From positions 124,001 through 188,000 of the forward strand of contig NZ_BJYM01000009.1 in assembly GCF_007991515.1 (NCBI RefSeq): a stretch of 64,000 nucleotides of DNA, written 5' to 3'. Position 1 is the stretch's first letter; each line of letters starts with the position of its first letter. Positions 36,021-47,327 of the stretch are shown here, piece after piece. The stretch is from Oceanobacillus sojae. GTDB lineage: Bacteria; Bacillota; Bacilli; Bacillales; Amphibacillaceae. A program made the position numbers and the translations under genes. The notes under the pieces are model-generated. The model was given only the letters and a program-made list of their open reading frames with translations, was not told the DNA's origin and ran no database searches.

Positions 36021-36848
36021 TTATTGTAATAATTGAAGTACACCTTGTGGAACCTGGTTAGCTTGCGCAAGCATAGATTGAGCTGCTTGAGAAAGAATGT
36101 TATTCTTTGTGAATTCCATCATTTCTTTCGCCATATCAACGTCTCTAATACGAGATTCTGCTGCTGTTAAGTTTTCAGCAGATGTACCTAAATTATTGAT
36201 AGTGTGTTCTAAACGGTTTTGGTTTGCACCAAGGCTTGAACGAGCTTTTGAAACTTTAGCAATTGCAGCATCTACTAAAGCTAAGTCAGCATCAGCGCTT
36301 TCTCCACTAACTTCAAGACCATTTACACCTAAATCTTCGGCACTGAATCCTTCTCCTTCTGCACCTGAATTAATTACAACTTCTAAGGCTTGCTCTTGGT
36401 TTGCACCAATTTGCAATGTTCCTTCATAGCTGCCATCTAGAAGTTTTTTACCGTTGAACTCTGTACGTTCTGAAATTCCTGTTAATTCCTTATTAAGCTC
36501 ATCAATTTCATCTTTGATTGCTGTTAGGTCATCAGATTCTAAAGTTCCTTCGTTACCAGCTTTTACAACAAGCTCTCTTTGACGCTGTAAAATAGCATGT
36601 GTTTCATTTAGAGCACCCTCAGCAGTTTGAATTAAAGAAATACCATCTTGTGAGTTTACAGATGCTTGTTCTAAACCACGAATTTGTCCACGCATTTTTT
36701 CTGAAATAGATAGACCAGCAGCGTCGTCCCCTGCGCGGTTAATCTGAAGTCCAGAAGAAAGCTTTTCCAATGAACTCTGTACTCCGTTTTGGTTTACTCC
36801 CAGCTGACGATGTGCGTTAATTGCGGAAATGTTGTGATTGATAATCAT
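36021..36848 (-). CDS. hag: Flagellin (main filament protein)
   Basis: The 275-residue protein has the canonical start MIINHNISAINAHRQLGVNQ, N-terminal D1 block SSGLQINRAGDDAAGLSISEKMRGQIRGL and C-terminal NRLEHTINNLGTSAENLTAAESRIRDVDMAKEM, ending QANQVPQGVLQLLQ. The short central region means no large surface domains. It is exported by the flagellar type III system and polymerises into the filament. A consensus sigma-D promoter lies 139-165 bases upstream, and the leader contains two CsrA-type motifs, one over the Shine-Dalgarno sequence. A terminator follows. A second, divergent flagellin gene lies at 23.3-24.1 kb. Confidence 0.96.
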   Translation of the reverse strand: MIINHNISAINAHRQLGVNQNGVQSSLEKLSSGLQINRAGDDAAGLSISEKMRGQIRGLEQASVNSQDGISLIQTAEGALNETHAILQRQRELVVKAGNEGTLESDDLTAIKDEIDELNKELTGISERTEFNGKKLLDGSYEGTLQIGANQEQALEVVINSGAEGEGFSAEDLGVNGLEVSGESADADLALVDAAIAKVSKARSSLGANQNRLEHTINNLGTSAENLTAAESRIRDVDMAKEMMEFTKNNILSQAAQSMLAQANQVPQGVLQLLQ

Positions 36849-36856
36849 AATTTCTT

Positions 36857-36895
36857 ACCTCCATGTAATTTAAAATTTTTGAGCCACATCCATGT
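36857..36895 (-). promoter_or_regulatory. Two CsrA-type binding motifs in the hag leader
   Basis: On the minus strand ACATGGATGT (36895-36886) sits in a small hairpin with GG at its tip (CACAT/ATGTG), and ACATGGAGGT (36866-36857) overlaps the ribosome binding site. Both match the CsrA consensus ACANGGANGU at every fixed position. Bacillus subtilis hag has the same two-site layout for CsrA repression. csrA and fliW are not in this window. Confidence 0.7.
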
Positions 36896-36986
36896 GATCT
36901 CATCTATATTAACCATTTAGGTCAATATCAAAATAAATATTTATCGTTAAGGCCCTAACGAATCATCCATTGATGATCTATTTCTT

Positions 36987-37013
36987 ATATCGGCAACTGG
37001 GACAAATTGTTTA
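36987..37013 (-). promoter_or_regulatory. Sigma-D promoter of hag
   Basis: The minus strand reads TAAA-N15-GCCGATAT, an exact match to the sigma-D consensus. It gives an untranslated leader of about 130 bases before the hag start at 36848. Confidence 0.88.
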
Positions 37014-37319
37014 AGCTTTTTTATAATTTTTTTTAATTCTTTTTTCAAATTTATTTTTCCTCACTTTTTGCTGCGAAAAAAGCCTCTATAATTCTATAAA
37101 AACATGCCATCCTCCTAATGAACACTTATCATAAAATCCAGTTCACCCAAACTTAATTTAAATATTTAACTTACTATTAAATACTCCCTTCCCATAAATT
37201 ACAATAGTTGATTTATTTTATTTTTCTCCCCTTTCCTGTTAAAATCATGCTAAGAGCCTTATCATATCTTTTTATGCCATATCCAACTTCTGTTTGATAA
37301 TTGGAGAGGGCGTGAGAGT

Positions 37320-37496
37320 ATGTCAGAAATTAATAAATTGAACAAGCAGATTGAAGCGAAAAGAAAAGAAATGTATGCAGCTTATGAAAAAGATCCAAAT
37401 GACCCAAATTTATTGAAAATATCACAGTCGCTGGATAACTTGCTAAATCAATTAGATCGGATTTCAAATAAAACTCCCATTCAACGGAAGATCTGA
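37320..37496 (+). CDS. Spo0E-like aspartyl phosphatase (58 residues)
   Basis: The small protein has the Spo0E-family pattern: an N-terminal helix with IEAKRKEMYAAYE, and then KISQSLDNLLNQLDRI, which holds the SQxLDxLLN signature. Members dephosphorylate Spo0A-P and so delay sporulation. The ATG has GGAGAGGG nine bases upstream. It stands alone between the hag promoter and the chemoreceptor array, and is followed by a long AT-rich stretch and a strong terminator. It is the only sporulation phosphorelay gene in the window. Confidence 0.8.
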   Translation: MSEINKLNKQIEAKRKEMYAAYEKDPNDPNLLKISQSLDNLLNQLDRISNKTPIQRKI

Positions 37497-37721
37497 TAGC
37501 TTGATTACAAATCTGCATGGTAGTCGTTTAATTGCTGCATATCTTATAAAAATAAGACGATTGCCAAGCTGTATAAGTAAAGATGCAAATAAATGATATG
37601 TATAGAAAGAGTAAGGCTGTACCCATATTTTGAAGCAAAAAATCAAATTGGTATGTTTTGAAGTGGAAATGAATATAAATTCATTTGAAGTTTAAATAAA
37701 AAAGCTGAAGTACTTATATAG

Positions 37722-37763
37722 AAAAAAGAAGAATCTTCCTAATAACGGAGATTCTTCTTTTTT
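37722..37763. terminator. Bidirectional terminator between the Spo0E-like gene and the receptor array
   Basis: A perfect 15-bp stem has arms AAAAAAGAAGAATCT (37722-37736) and its complement (37749-37763), with T runs on both exits. Confidence 0.85.
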
Positions 37764-37783
37764 ACTATTACGTTTTATTCCTC

Positions 37784-39757
37784 TTAATATTTATATTCCG
37801 CAATTTTTGATGTTAAATCCTCTGCCATGCTGGACAGGGATTTTGCAGATGCTGAGATTTCCTCCATGGATGCAAGCTGTTCTTCTGTAGATGCTGCGAC
37901 CTCTTCTGAGGATAAGGCATTATCTCTGGCTATAGAAGCCAGGTCATTTGCAGTTGCTGTTACCTGTTGAACTGCTGCAGACATCTGCTCGGATATTGCC
38001 ATTACTTCTTCCATCTGCGGTTTAATATCGCTGCTTGAACGCAGAATTTCTCCGAATTTATCAATGGCATCATAAGATACATCTAATCCATCATTTACAT
38101 TGGCTGTCACTTCAGACATCTTTTCCACCGCTTTTTGAACGTCGTCCTGGATGCCATGAACAATTGAGCTGATTTCGCCGGCTGAGTTTTTGGATTCCTC
38201 CGCTAATTTACGAACCTCATCAGCTACAACAGCAAATCCTTTTCCATGCTCGCCGGCACGAGCTGCTTCAATCGCTGCATTTAATGCCAGAAGATTTGTC
38301 TGTTCAGAAATATCAGTAATAGCTTTTAAGATTGTACTTACTTGCTTCGAGCGTTCCAGTAAGGAGGCGATATTCAGGTTTGTATTATCTACAGAGGATT
38401 GGATAGAAGTCATTTGATTTAAAGTATCACTGACTGCTTTCCCTCCGACTTCTGCCTGTGTGCTCATTTGCGTCACCAATTCAGCAACATTTGTGGAGCT
38501 ATCAACAATTCGACCGACCCCTGTCGATATCTCTTCTAATGAATTAGCGCTTTCTTCTGTTCCACTTAACTGTTTTTCTGAGCTGGCGGATACCTCTTGA
38601 ATAGCTAAGGATACCTGTTCTGATGAGCTTGTCATTTGGTCAGCATTCGCATTTAATTCCTCTGCCGATGCGGCAACCTGCTGCGCATTAAATTCGACAT
38701 CACGAACAAGATTTTTCAAGCCCTCCTGCATTTCATTAAAGGCCTGACCCAGCTCGTCAATTTCATCCTTTGTATTAATCTCAATTGAATGTGTTAAGTC
38801 ACCTGTACTGATTACTTTAGCATTTTCTTTTAATTTACGAATTGGGCGGGTGATGGAACGGATTAAGAACAGGATGACTAAAGTTCCCACCATTAGTGTG
38901 CCAGCGATAACCGTTACCATTATCGTTAAAGTCGATGCTGCTTCATCCTGAATTTCGCTGTAATCAATCGTTCCCGCCAGCTTCCATCCGGATAAATCAT
39001 TTGTGTCATAAACCATTATTTTTTCTGCATTATCATAGCTGTACTCAAAAGTGCCTGTCTCATTATCAAACATTGTTCCCAGTGTACTGCCATCCGCTTC
39101 TTCTCCCGTTTCAAAGGTTGGATGGTAAACATACTTCTGCTGTTGATCAAGAATAATCGCATAGCCATTTTGTCCGATAGAAACTTCTGATGCCATCTGC
39201 TGGATAAAATCAATGTACAGGCTGATTCCCATTACTCCAGAACCGTCATCCAATGTTTTCGTGATACTTACTACTGTTCCTGTTCCGCTTGCGCTTTCAA
39301 ATGGTTCTGAAATTTGCACCTCTCCCGGATTATCCACAGCATTGATAAACCAGCCGCGTTCGGTTGCATCAAATCCTTCCGGCAATTCAGAAACAGGCTG
39401 TCTATAGAATAGATCACCGTCATTAGAAGCCATATATACCTCGGAAACGCCTTCGTTCATTTCTTTATATTGTCCCAACACCTGTTCTAATGCCTCTTCA
39501 TCATCATCAATTTGCCCACTATTAAATTGTGCTGCAAATGTATTCAAATCATTTATTTTTAATTCCAATGCATTGTCTACTGTCTGGTTCAGCAGTGCAG
39601 TAATATCTTCTACCTGCTCTGTTTTTTGATCCTCTAAAGTGCTGATAGAGCTGAAATATGTAATTGCTCCAATGATTATCCCCGGAGTCAATAGCATTAA
39701 AAAGAAGGATAATACTAATTTAAATCGAATTCCTTTTGGTTTCATTATTTTCTTCAC
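37784..39757 (-). CDS. Methyl-accepting chemotaxis protein, Cache domain (array copy 1, ligand pocket changed)
   Basis: The 657-residue receptor has a first membrane helix, an extracellular double-Cache domain, a second helix near 270-290, HAMP, and the signalling domain with [39 protein letters not shown]. It is the most divergent in its sensor: where its three sisters have RxRxWY and GIDLS-type residues, this one reads [10 protein letters not shown] and GISLY. I chose GTG 39757, eight bases after GGGAG. It is the last gene of four tandem receptors, an arrangement like mcpA-tlpA-mcpB-tlpB of Bacillus subtilis. The C-terminus AEYKY is shared by the group. Confidence 0.93.
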   Translation of the reverse strand: MKKIMKPKGIRFKLVLSFFLMLLTPGIIIGAITYFSSISTLEDQKTEQVEDITALLNQTVDNALELKINDLNTFAAQFNSGQIDDDEEALEQVLGQYKEMNEGVSEVYMASNDGDLFYRQPVSELPEGFDATERGWFINAVDNPGEVQISEPFESASGTGTVVSITKTLDDGSGVMGISLYIDFIQQMASEVSIGQNGYAIILDQQQKYVYHPTFETGEEADGSTLGTMFDNETGTFEYSYDNAEKIMVYDTNDLSGWKLAGTIDYSEIQDEAASTLTIMVTVIAGTLMVGTLVILFLIRSITRPIRKLKENAKVISTGDLTHSIEINTKDEIDELGQAFNEMQEGLKNLVRDVEFNAQQVAASAEELNANADQMTSSSEQVSLAIQEVSASSEKQLSGTEESANSLEEISTGVGRIVDSSTNVAELVTQMSTQAEVGGKAVSDTLNQMTSIQSSVDNTNLNIASLLERSKQVSTILKAITDISEQTNLLALNAAIEAARAGEHGKGFAVVADEVRKLAEESKNSAGEISSIVHGIQDDVQKAVEKMSEVTANVNDGLDVSYDAIDKFGEILRSSSDIKPQMEEVMAISEQMSAAVQQVTATANDLASIARDNALSSEEVAASTEEQLASMEEISASAKSLSSMAEDLTSKIAEYKY

Positions 39758-40133
39758 AACTGAATCTCCCTTGCTGCTATATTTGATTTTCACGATTAAA
39801 ATGGTAAGAGAAGAATTATTAACATCGACATATTCGCCTTCTCTTTAATGGTTTATTTAAAGCAGGCCAAAATACCCACAAAGCAAGTATACAGTAGCCG
39901 TTAATGATTCACTCCTTTTTCTGCTAAAATACAGTACTCGTCCTTAAAAATTCATACTTTATATTTATCGGATAATTTTTCATAATATAAACACATTCGT
40001 TTTGTTTTAAAACTTTCATTCTACTCCAAACTATCAACCCATGACTAAATACTTACAAAAAAAAAAAAACTGCAGCTGATAACAAAGCTCCCTGCTTAGA
40101 ATTTCGTTCAACTGCCGTTCTTTTTATCCATGT
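39758..40133. other. Intergenic region between receptor genes with a 13-A tract
   Basis: Nothing protein-like was seen. It contains an A13 run (40057-40069), which on the minus strand is the T tract of a probable terminator for the upstream receptor gene (weak stem around AGCT), and a TCCGATAA element (minus strand, near 39970) resembling a sigma-D -10. Confidence 0.5.
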
Positions 40134-42110
40134 TTAATATTTATACATTTTAACCTTTTCCGTTAATTCCTCTGCCATAGACGATAATGATTTCGCCGAT
40201 GCCGAGATTTCCTGCATGGATGCTAATTGCTCTTCCGTTGAAGCTGCTACTTCCTCAGAAGTTGCTGCATTCGTTCTGGCAATAGCGGCTAAATTATTTG
40301 CTGTTGCAGTAACCTGTTCAACAACGGCAGACATCTGCTCAGAAATTGCTGTAACCTCTTCCATCTGCGGTTTGATACTGTCACTTGTCCGTATGATTTC
40401 CCCAAATTTGTCAATTGCATCATAGGATACATCCAGGCCATCATTCACTGATGATGCCACCCGCTCCATTTTCTCAACAGCATTTTGGACATCACTTTGA
40501 ATTCCTTGAACAATTGCGCTGATTTCACTTGCAGATGCCTTAGATTGCTCTGCCAGCTTCCTCACCTCATCAGCAACAACAGCAAAGCCTTTTCCATGCT
40601 CTCCGGCACGAGCTGCTTCAATTGCTGCATTTAAGGCAAGTAAGTTAGTCTGCTCCGAGATATCGGTAATTGCTTTGAGAATGGTATTTACTTCTTTAGA
40701 ACGCTCTAATAAAGATGTTATATCTTTATTCGTATCTTCTACAGATGACTGGATGGATGTCATTTGATTTAGTGTATTACTTACGGCCTGTCCACCTACA
40801 TCTGCCTGCCCGCTCATCTGGGTTACATATTCAGAAACCTTTGTCGAGCTTTCTACAATTCTTCCGACTCCGGTTGATACTTCCTCCAAGGAATTCACAC
40901 TGTCTTCCGTACCATTTAACTGATCTTCTGCACTGGAGGATACCTCTTGAACCGCAAGCGATACTTGTTCCGATGAATTTGTCATTTGATCCGCATTGGC
41001 GTTTAACTCCTCTGCGGATGCTGCAACCTGCTGCGCATTTACTTCTACATCACGGATCAATTCTCTTAAACTGCTTTGCATCTCGTTAAACGCATTGCCT
41101 AGCTGACCAATCTCATCATTTTTGACAACTTTAATCTCTTCCGTCAAATCTCCGGTGCTGATTACCTTTGCTCTCCTTTTTAATCCATTGATTGGACGAA
41201 GAATAGACTGAATAGTGACCGCATTTATGACACAGCCGATTAGAAAAGCAGCAGTCATTACAATGATAAGTGTTTTTATAATGGAAGCTGCATTGTCCTG
41301 TACTTCACTGTAATCAATACTTCCAGCCAGCGTCCAGCCTGTGAAGTCATCGGTATCATAAACCAGAATTTTCGATTCATTATTCTCTGTATATTCAAAA
41401 GCTCCTGCATTCTCTGCGGATACTTGATTATAAAAGCTTTCTTCCATCTGTGCGCCTATTTCATTTTCAGGATGGAAAATAACATTTCCGCCTCTGTCTA
41501 ACAAAACAGGGTAACCGCTTTCACCAATTTCAACAGAGGATGCCATTTCCTGAACAAAATCCATCGACAAATCAATGCCGACGACTCCTGAACCATCTGC
41601 CAACGCTTTAGAAAGTGTCACAACCATATCTCCGTCTAAAGCTTCTGTTGGGTAAGGGTCAGAAATAATTAATTCTCCCGGAGCTTCCATTGCTTCTATG
41701 TACCATGGACGATCACGAGCATCGAAATCATCAGGCAGTTCTGTTTCCGGCTGAATAACTAATGTGCCTTCTTCAGAACCAAAATAAACTTTATCTACTT
41801 CATCGTGAAAATGTAAGTATTGACCAACAACAATGGTTAGTTCATCGTCTTCCTCTTCTATCTGGTCCCCTCTTGTATTTTCAGCAAATACGTCAATATC
41901 TCTACTTTTCAAGGCAAGTGTATCCTCGATATTTTGTCCCATTAAAGTGATGATTTCATTTACCTGTTGTTCCTGCTGTGCTTGCATGGAATTGACGGAG
42001 CTGTTGTAAGTCAAAAAACCAATAAGAACGATCGGTATGATTAAGATAGATGAAAAAGATATAACCAGCTTTCTCTTCACTCCATTTATTTCTTTGTTTT
42101 TCTTTTTCAA
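40134..42110 (-). CDS. Methyl-accepting chemotaxis protein, Cache domain (array copy 2)
   Basis: About 658 residues: membrane helix, double-Cache domain with [20 protein letters not shown] and [11 protein letters not shown], second helix, HAMP and the conserved MCP tip [24 protein letters not shown]. The RxRxWY and downstream Asp are the residues used by amino-acid-binding dCache sensors, so an amino acid attractant is likely. I chose TTG 42110, nine bases after AAAGGAGG; the ATG at 42119 directly abuts that site. An ACCGATAT element on the minus strand (42160-42153) resembles a sigma-D -10. Confidence 0.93.
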   Translation of the reverse strand: MKKKNKEINGVKRKLVISFSSILIIPIVLIGFLTYNSSVNSMQAQQEQQVNEIITLMGQNIEDTLALKSRDIDVFAENTRGDQIEEEDDELTIVVGQYLHFHDEVDKVYFGSEEGTLVIQPETELPDDFDARDRPWYIEAMEAPGELIISDPYPTEALDGDMVVTLSKALADGSGVVGIDLSMDFVQEMASSVEIGESGYPVLLDRGGNVIFHPENEIGAQMEESFYNQVSAENAGAFEYTENNESKILVYDTDDFTGWTLAGSIDYSEVQDNAASIIKTLIIVMTAAFLIGCVINAVTIQSILRPINGLKRRAKVISTGDLTEEIKVVKNDEIGQLGNAFNEMQSSLRELIRDVEVNAQQVAASAEELNANADQMTNSSEQVSLAVQEVSSSAEDQLNGTEDSVNSLEEVSTGVGRIVESSTKVSEYVTQMSGQADVGGQAVSNTLNQMTSIQSSVEDTNKDITSLLERSKEVNTILKAITDISEQTNLLALNAAIEAARAGEHGKGFAVVADEVRKLAEQSKASASEISAIVQGIQSDVQNAVEKMERVASSVNDGLDVSYDAIDKFGEIIRTSDSIKPQMEEVTAISEQMSAVVEQVTATANNLAAIARTNAATSEEVAASTEEQLASMQEISASAKSLSSMAEELTEKVKMYKY

Positions 42111-42279
42111 GCGGTTCATCCTCCTTTTATTGGAAAAAATCCTCCGCTTTTAATATCGGTTTCATTTGTCTAAAATGAATCCTTTTTCCTTATTTCCCTA
42201 CTTATATTCTATAACAAAAACTGACGGATAAACCAAAAGACCTATCCATTCCCTCCTTCTATTAAATGAAACCAATAAT

Positions 42280-42339
42280 AAAAAACCAGACCTCTATACA
42301 AGTATGTTTCACTACTTGGAATAAAAGGTCCGGCTTTTT
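42280..42339 (-). terminator. Terminator of receptor copy 3
   Basis: Minus strand CCGGACCT and AGGTCTGG form a stem, extended by an inner AAGTA/TACTT pairing, followed by TTTTTTATT. Confidence 0.75.
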
Positions 42340-42349
42340 CTAGATTCTA

Positions 42350-44311
42350 TTAATATTTGTATTGATTAATCTTCTCAGTTAACCCTTCCGCCATTGATGA
42401 CAGAGATTTTGCTGCTGCAGATATTTCTTCCATAGAAGCAAGCTGCTCTTCTGTAGAAGCTGCGACTTCCTGAGAGGATGCTGCATTATTTCTGGCAATG
42501 GATGCTAAATCATTTGCTGTACTTGCCACTTCCTGCACTGCTGCTGACATTTGTTCAGAAATGGCCATAACTTCTTCCATTTGCGGCTTAATATCTGTAC
42601 TTGATTGAATAATTCCTTTAAATTTGTCCATCGCATCATCGGATACTTCTAAGCCTTTGTCTACATTTGCTGTTACCTGCGACATTTTTTCAACAGCGTC
42701 CTTTACGTCTGTTTGAATTCCCTGCACAATCGCACTAATTTCACCGGCGGATGTTTTCGATTGTTCAGCCAGCTTACGTACCTCGTCCGCTACAACAGCA
42801 AATCCTTTTCCATGCTCTCCGGCGCGGGCTGCTTCAATTGCTGCATTTAGGGCAAGTAAATTAGTCTGTTCCGAAATATCTGTAATTACCTTCAGAATCG
42901 TGCTTACTTCATTGGAGCGCGTCATCAATGACATAATATTAACATTTGTATTATCCACGGAGGATTGAATAGACGTCATTTGATTCAATGTATCCGTAAC
43001 AGCTTTTCCACCAATTTCTGCCTGTTCACTCATCTGATTTACGAGTTCAGCTACCTGTGATGAGCTCTCGACAATTCTGCCGACACCTGTCGATACCTCT
43101 TCTAATGAGTTAGCACTGTCTTCTGTACCATTCAATTGTGTTTCAGAGCTTGAAGATACCTCTTGAATAGCCAGTGATACTTGTTCAGACGAGCTCGTCA
43201 TCTGATCAGCATTGGCATTTAATTCTTCGGCTGATGCTGCAACCTGCTGTGCATTAAATTCAACATCGCGAATTAATTCTTTTAAGCTGTTTTGCATCTC
43301 ATTAAAAGCAGTGCCTAGCTCTCCAATCTCATCTTTTGTTTTCACTTCAATAGATTGTGTTAAGTCGCCCGTACTGATAATATGTGCTTTCTCTTTCAAC
43401 TCCTTGATTGGTTTAACAATGGAACGTACGATAAATACCGTAACTGCCAGTCCAATAATAACAGCACTGATTAATACAATTAATAAGGTGTTAAAAACCG
43501 TAGCGGCCTCTGTTTGAATTTCACTATAATCGATTGTTCCAGCTATTTTCCAACCAGTTAAATCATTGGTTCCATAAACCATGATTTTATCTGTATCTTC
43601 ATAGTTATATTCAAATTCACCACTACCTGAATCGTATAGGCTATTATAAAAGGCTTCGCTTGCTTCTTCACCGATTTCCATAACCGGATGATAAATAAAG
43701 TGCTGCGTTTTATCTAATAAAATCGCATAGCCGTTTTTACCGATTTGGACTCCAGATGCTACCTGCTGAATAAAATCAATCGATAAATCCAACCCGACAA
43801 CTCCTGAGCCGTCCTCTAACGCTTTGGATACTGTGACAACCATATCACTATCTGCCCCTGCTGATACATAAGGCTCAGAGATAATAATTTCTCCAGGGTT
43901 TGCCATTGCTTCTATGTACCACGAACGTTCACGCGGATCATAATCTCCCTCTATCACATCCGTTGATGCTTCCATAAACGCCCCATCCTCAGAACCGGCA
44001 TAAGCGGATACTACTTCATCATGGAAATAAAAATATTGCTCCAAGGCTGTAGCTAATCCTTCTGACTCATTATCTATCAGCTCTCCCTGAACCTGCTCCG
44101 CTAATACTTCTACATCCCTGCTCTTTAAAGCAAATGTATTATCAATCGTCTGATTCATAATCGTGATAATTTCTTTCACTTGATTTTCCTGCTGTGTCTG
44201 TAATGTATTGACAGAGCTATTGTACGTCATAAAACCAATTACAATGCCCGGAATCAATAACATACATATAAATGATATAATCAGCTTAAAACGAATCCCT
44301 TTTTTCTTCAT
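42350..44311 (-). CDS. Methyl-accepting chemotaxis protein, Cache domain (array copy 3)
   Basis: 653 residues with the same plan: helix at 8-30, double-Cache with [20 protein letters not shown] and [11 protein letters not shown], second helix, HAMP ([20 protein letters not shown]), MCP signalling domain and a NQYKY end. The amino-acid-type pocket residues are kept. GGAGGG lies ahead of the ATG. The minus strand has GCCGATAG (44371-44364) as a likely sigma-D -10, about 55 bases before the start. It is separated from its neighbours by terminators, so each receptor is probably its own transcription unit. Confidence 0.94.
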   Translation of the reverse strand: MKKKGIRFKLIISFICMLLIPGIVIGFMTYNSSVNTLQTQQENQVKEIITIMNQTIDNTFALKSRDVEVLAEQVQGELIDNESEGLATALEQYFYFHDEVVSAYAGSEDGAFMEASTDVIEGDYDPRERSWYIEAMANPGEIIISEPYVSAGADSDMVVTVSKALEDGSGVVGLDLSIDFIQQVASGVQIGKNGYAILLDKTQHFIYHPVMEIGEEASEAFYNSLYDSGSGEFEYNYEDTDKIMVYGTNDLTGWKIAGTIDYSEIQTEAATVFNTLLIVLISAVIIGLAVTVFIVRSIVKPIKELKEKAHIISTGDLTQSIEVKTKDEIGELGTAFNEMQNSLKELIRDVEFNAQQVAASAEELNANADQMTSSSEQVSLAIQEVSSSSETQLNGTEDSANSLEEVSTGVGRIVESSSQVAELVNQMSEQAEIGGKAVTDTLNQMTSIQSSVDNTNVNIMSLMTRSNEVSTILKVITDISEQTNLLALNAAIEAARAGEHGKGFAVVADEVRKLAEQSKTSAGEISAIVQGIQTDVKDAVEKMSQVTANVDKGLEVSDDAMDKFKGIIQSSTDIKPQMEEVMAISEQMSAAVQEVASTANDLASIARNNAASSQEVAASTEEQLASMEEISAAAKSLSSMAEGLTEKINQYKY

Positions 44312-44363
44312 TGCTGTCCCTCCACCCTATCGTTTTTCTTGAAAAAAGTGCTTCTATATTTAT

Positions 44364-44371
44364 CTATCGGC
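44364..44371 (-). promoter_or_regulatory. Sigma-D -10-like element upstream of receptor copy 3
   Basis: The minus strand reads GCCGATAG, one base from the sigma-D -10 consensus, with a TCAA 14 bases upstream in place of TAAA. Confidence 0.4.
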
Positions 44372-44508
44372 TGCATATTAAGAAATTGAATACATTTTAA
44401 GTTATTTAGTCCTGCAAATTTTTTTAACATAAACTAATTATCCTAAAAAATGTATGAAAATATTCTTGCTAACGTAAATAAATATAGGTAAATATGTTTT
44501 TCCTACAC

Positions 44509-44549
44509 AAAAAAGTACAGCAGTGAAAATTATCACTACTGCACTTTTT
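44509..44549 (-). terminator. Terminator of receptor copy 4
   Basis: Near-perfect 17-bp stem (AAAAAGTGCAGTAGTGA on the minus strand with its partner, two mismatches), loop TAATTT, and a T6 run. Confidence 0.85.
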
Positions 44550-44565
44550 ATATTTTCATCCTGAT

Positions 44566-46536
44566 TCAATATTTATATTTTGAAACTTTCTCTGATAAAT
44601 CTTCAGCCATTGCTGATAGTGATTTCGCAGATGCAGAGATTTCTTCCATAGACGCAAGCTGTTCTTCAGAGGACGCCGCCACTTCCTGTGAAGATGCCGC
44701 ATTATTGCGGGCAATAGATGCTAAGTCGCTCACTGTTTCCGTTAATTGTCCTACAGCTGCAGACATTTGCTCTGAGATGGATGTAACCTCCTCCATTTGC
44801 GGTTTAATACTCTCACTGGAGCGCATGATTTCCCCAAATTTATCAATCGCATCATAGGAAACATCCAGTCCGCTATTTACATTAGAGGTTACTTGTGACA
44901 TTTTATCGACCGCATTCTCTACATCCGTTTGAATTCCGACGATAATATCTCTGATTTGTGTAGCTGAAAGCTTGGACTGTTCAGCTAGCTTCCGGACTTC
45001 ATCTGCTACTACCGCAAACCCTTTTCCATGCTCTCCAGCACGTGCTGCTTCAATCGCTGCATTTAATGCTAAAAGATTTGTCTGTTCAGATATATCTGTA
45101 ATTGCATTTAAAATTGTGTTAACCTGTTTCGAACGTTCTAATAAAGATGAAATATTTTCATTAGTATTCTCAACAGACGACTGAATAGAGGTCATCTGAT
45201 TCAATGTATCACTCACAGCCTGTCCGCCGACCTCTGCCTGCGTGTTCATTTTTTGAACCAATTCTGTCACTTGTGTAGAGCTTTCCACTACTCTGCCGAC
45301 ACCTGTTGATACCTCTTCCAGTGAATGAACACCGTCCTCTGTTCCGCTTAACTGATGCTCGGCGCTGGAGGATACTTCCTGGATTGCCAGAGATACCTGT
45401 TCGGATGAGCTTGTCATCTGGTCTGCATTTGCATTTAATTCTTCAGCAGATGCGGCAACCTGCTGTGCATTCAATTCAACATCCCTGACTAATTCCCGCA
45501 AGGTTTCTCCCATTTTATTAAAAGCTGTACCCAACTGACCAATTTCATCATTTGTTTTAACTTCAACCGATTGTGTTAAGTCTCCCGTACTGATAATTTC
45601 TGCTTTTTCTTTTAAATCCTTAATTGGACGGATAATGGAACGGATAAGTAGTAAAATAACAACTGTTCCGATAATTAAGGTAATACCCTGCGTAATAGTA
45701 ACCGGAGTAGAAATTGACATAGCAGTAGTCCCTACTTCACTTTCATCAATTGTTCCTCCCAGCTTCCAGCCTGTCAAACTGTTTGTATCATATACCATAA
45801 TTTTAGACATATTATTGTATTCATAGTTAAATGTACCGGAATCATTATCATACATTTTCTGGTAGAAAGATTCTTCCGCTTCTTCCCCGGCTTCTGATTC
45901 TGGATGATAAATAAAGTTTTGATTTGTATCCAGCAGGATAGCGTAACCATTTTTACCTATACTCATTTCTGATACAAGCTGCTGAATAAAGTCCATAGAT
46001 ACATCAATGCCAATTGCTCCTGATCCATCTTCCAGTGCTTTAGAAATACTGACAGCTATCTGTCCGTCGCCGCTCACTGTCAGATAAGGATCAGATATAA
46101 TCACTTCTTCCGGATTTGCCATTGCTTCCTGATACCAGTCACGCTCTCTTGGATCATAGCCATCCTCCATCTCTAAATCCGGCTGCATATGGTAATCTCC
46201 CTCTGCAGTCCCAAGATAAAACTCAGGAGCCTCAGGATGTAACCCGATATAATCAGACATTATTCTCTCTAATTCGTCTGTATCCTCTATTACATCTGCC
46301 GTAATGACGCTCGATAAGACTTTCATATCATTCTGCTTCAGTTCAAATGTATTATTAATTGTCTGATTCATCACTGCGGTTAACTCCTGTACCTGATCCC
46401 GCTTTTGCTGTTCTATCGTATTCATTGAACTAAAATATGACATTACTCCAATGGTTATTCCCGGTACTAATAAAATTAAGATAAAAGATAAGACTAATTT
46501 AAATCGTATTCCTTTGGCTTTGAATATTTTTTTCAT
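44566..46536 (-). CDS. Methyl-accepting chemotaxis protein, Cache domain (array copy 4)
   Basis: 656 residues. The Cache domain has [20 protein letters not shown] and [11 protein letters not shown], keeping the amino-acid-type pocket. The membrane helix, HAMP ([20 protein letters not shown]) and MCP signalling domain are intact, ending SKYKY. AGGAGAG precedes the ATG. It is the first receptor in the direction of transcription. Signalling domains are almost identical across the four copies, while the sensor parts differ, as expected of duplication followed by sensory divergence. Confidence 0.94.
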   Translation of the reverse strand: MKKIFKAKGIRFKLVLSFILILLVPGITIGVMSYFSSMNTIEQQKRDQVQELTAVMNQTINNTFELKQNDMKVLSSVITADVIEDTDELERIMSDYIGLHPEAPEFYLGTAEGDYHMQPDLEMEDGYDPRERDWYQEAMANPEEVIISDPYLTVSGDGQIAVSISKALEDGSGAIGIDVSMDFIQQLVSEMSIGKNGYAILLDTNQNFIYHPESEAGEEAEESFYQKMYDNDSGTFNYEYNNMSKIMVYDTNSLTGWKLGGTIDESEVGTTAMSISTPVTITQGITLIIGTVVILLLIRSIIRPIKDLKEKAEIISTGDLTQSVEVKTNDEIGQLGTAFNKMGETLRELVRDVELNAQQVAASAEELNANADQMTSSSEQVSLAIQEVSSSAEHQLSGTEDGVHSLEEVSTGVGRVVESSTQVTELVQKMNTQAEVGGQAVSDTLNQMTSIQSSVENTNENISSLLERSKQVNTILNAITDISEQTNLLALNAAIEAARAGEHGKGFAVVADEVRKLAEQSKLSATQIRDIIVGIQTDVENAVDKMSQVTSNVNSGLDVSYDAIDKFGEIMRSSESIKPQMEEVTSISEQMSAAVGQLTETVSDLASIARNNAASSQEVAASSEEQLASMEEISASAKSLSAMAEDLSEKVSKYKY

Positions 46537-46988
46537 TTTTCCATCTCTCCTAATTGTCTATATTTATTTATCGGAAGAAATGAGAGAAAATGTATCTAAA
46601 AATGAGAAATTTTATAAAAACTTTTTATTATTTCCATTAAAAAGGTAATAAAAGTAATTAAAAGGTAATTATGCAATATAATAGATTCTATTAATAAACA
46701 TAAAAAGGTCTTTTTTATTAAAAAAATAATTCATATAACCATTTAAACAAACTAAAGTTGTGCATATTTCAGATTACATTTCCTGAAATAATTACGGGAT
46801 TTAATAGTTGAATCAATACTTATTGCCTATAAAAATAAACCCAAATCAAAAAGGTCTTTATTCTCGAATATAAAATAAATTATTTCTCCAATAATGCTAT
46901 ATACATTAAGACATCAAAAAAATGAATAATTTTAAGTTTAAAATACTTATATTTGGAAATAGATAAAATATAGAAAGGAATGATTTTT
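46537..46988. other. AT-rich intergenic region with a possible sigma-B promoter
   Basis: No gene was found. Near its right end GTTTAA (46936-46941), 13 bases, then GGAAAT (46955-46960) partly fits the sigma-B pattern GTTTAA-N12-14-GGGTAT and lies 29 bases before the GlsB-type gene, a family often induced by stress. The rest is featureless A/T-rich sequence. Confidence 0.4.
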
Positions 46989-47240
46989 ATGTTTAGTTTT
47001 ATTTGGAGTCTAATTGTTGGTGGAATCATCGGCTGGATAGCCGGATTAATAGTAAGTAAGGATTTACCAGGTGGAATTATCGGAAATATTCTGGCAGGTT
47101 TCATCGGTGCCTGGCTTGGTTCTGCTATCTTTGGAGAGTTAGGACCTGAAATAGGAGGATTCTATATTATCCCTGCTCTGATTGGTGCTATTATCCTTAT
47201 TGTCGTTGTCAGTTTCGTTATGCGCTTATTCCGCCGTTAA
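46989..47240 (+). CDS. GlsB/YeaQ/YmgE-family small membrane protein (transglycosylase-associated)
   Basis: The 83-residue protein consists of three glycine-rich helices, with GGIIGWIAGLIVSKDLPGGIIGNILAGFIGAWLG typical of the family, and ends in RLFRR. Its molecular role is unknown; relatives are often stress-induced. I chose ATG 46989, nine bases after GAAAGGA, rather than the ATG directly abutting that site. A collagen-like gene follows 87 bases later on the same strand. Confidence 0.88.
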   Translation: MFSFIWSLIVGGIIGWIAGLIVSKDLPGGIIGNILAGFIGAWLGSAIFGELGPEIGGFYIIPALIGAIILIVVVSFVMRLFRR

Positions 47241-47327
47241 GTTCAGACGATACGGGAGAACGGATGAACAAAATCGAAGCAGCTGCATAGGTTAGGTATA
47301 TAGCTCATACAGAAAAGAGGAATGTAT

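Noticed and set aside
40057-40069. A13 homopolymer as a phase-variation tract
   Set aside because: It is intergenic, fits as the T tract of a minus-strand terminator, and is not within a coding or clear promoter element.
37784-46536. Tandem repeats suggesting a mobile element
   Set aside because: The near-identical segments are the conserved signalling domains of four real chemoreceptor genes; no terminal repeats or transposase were found.
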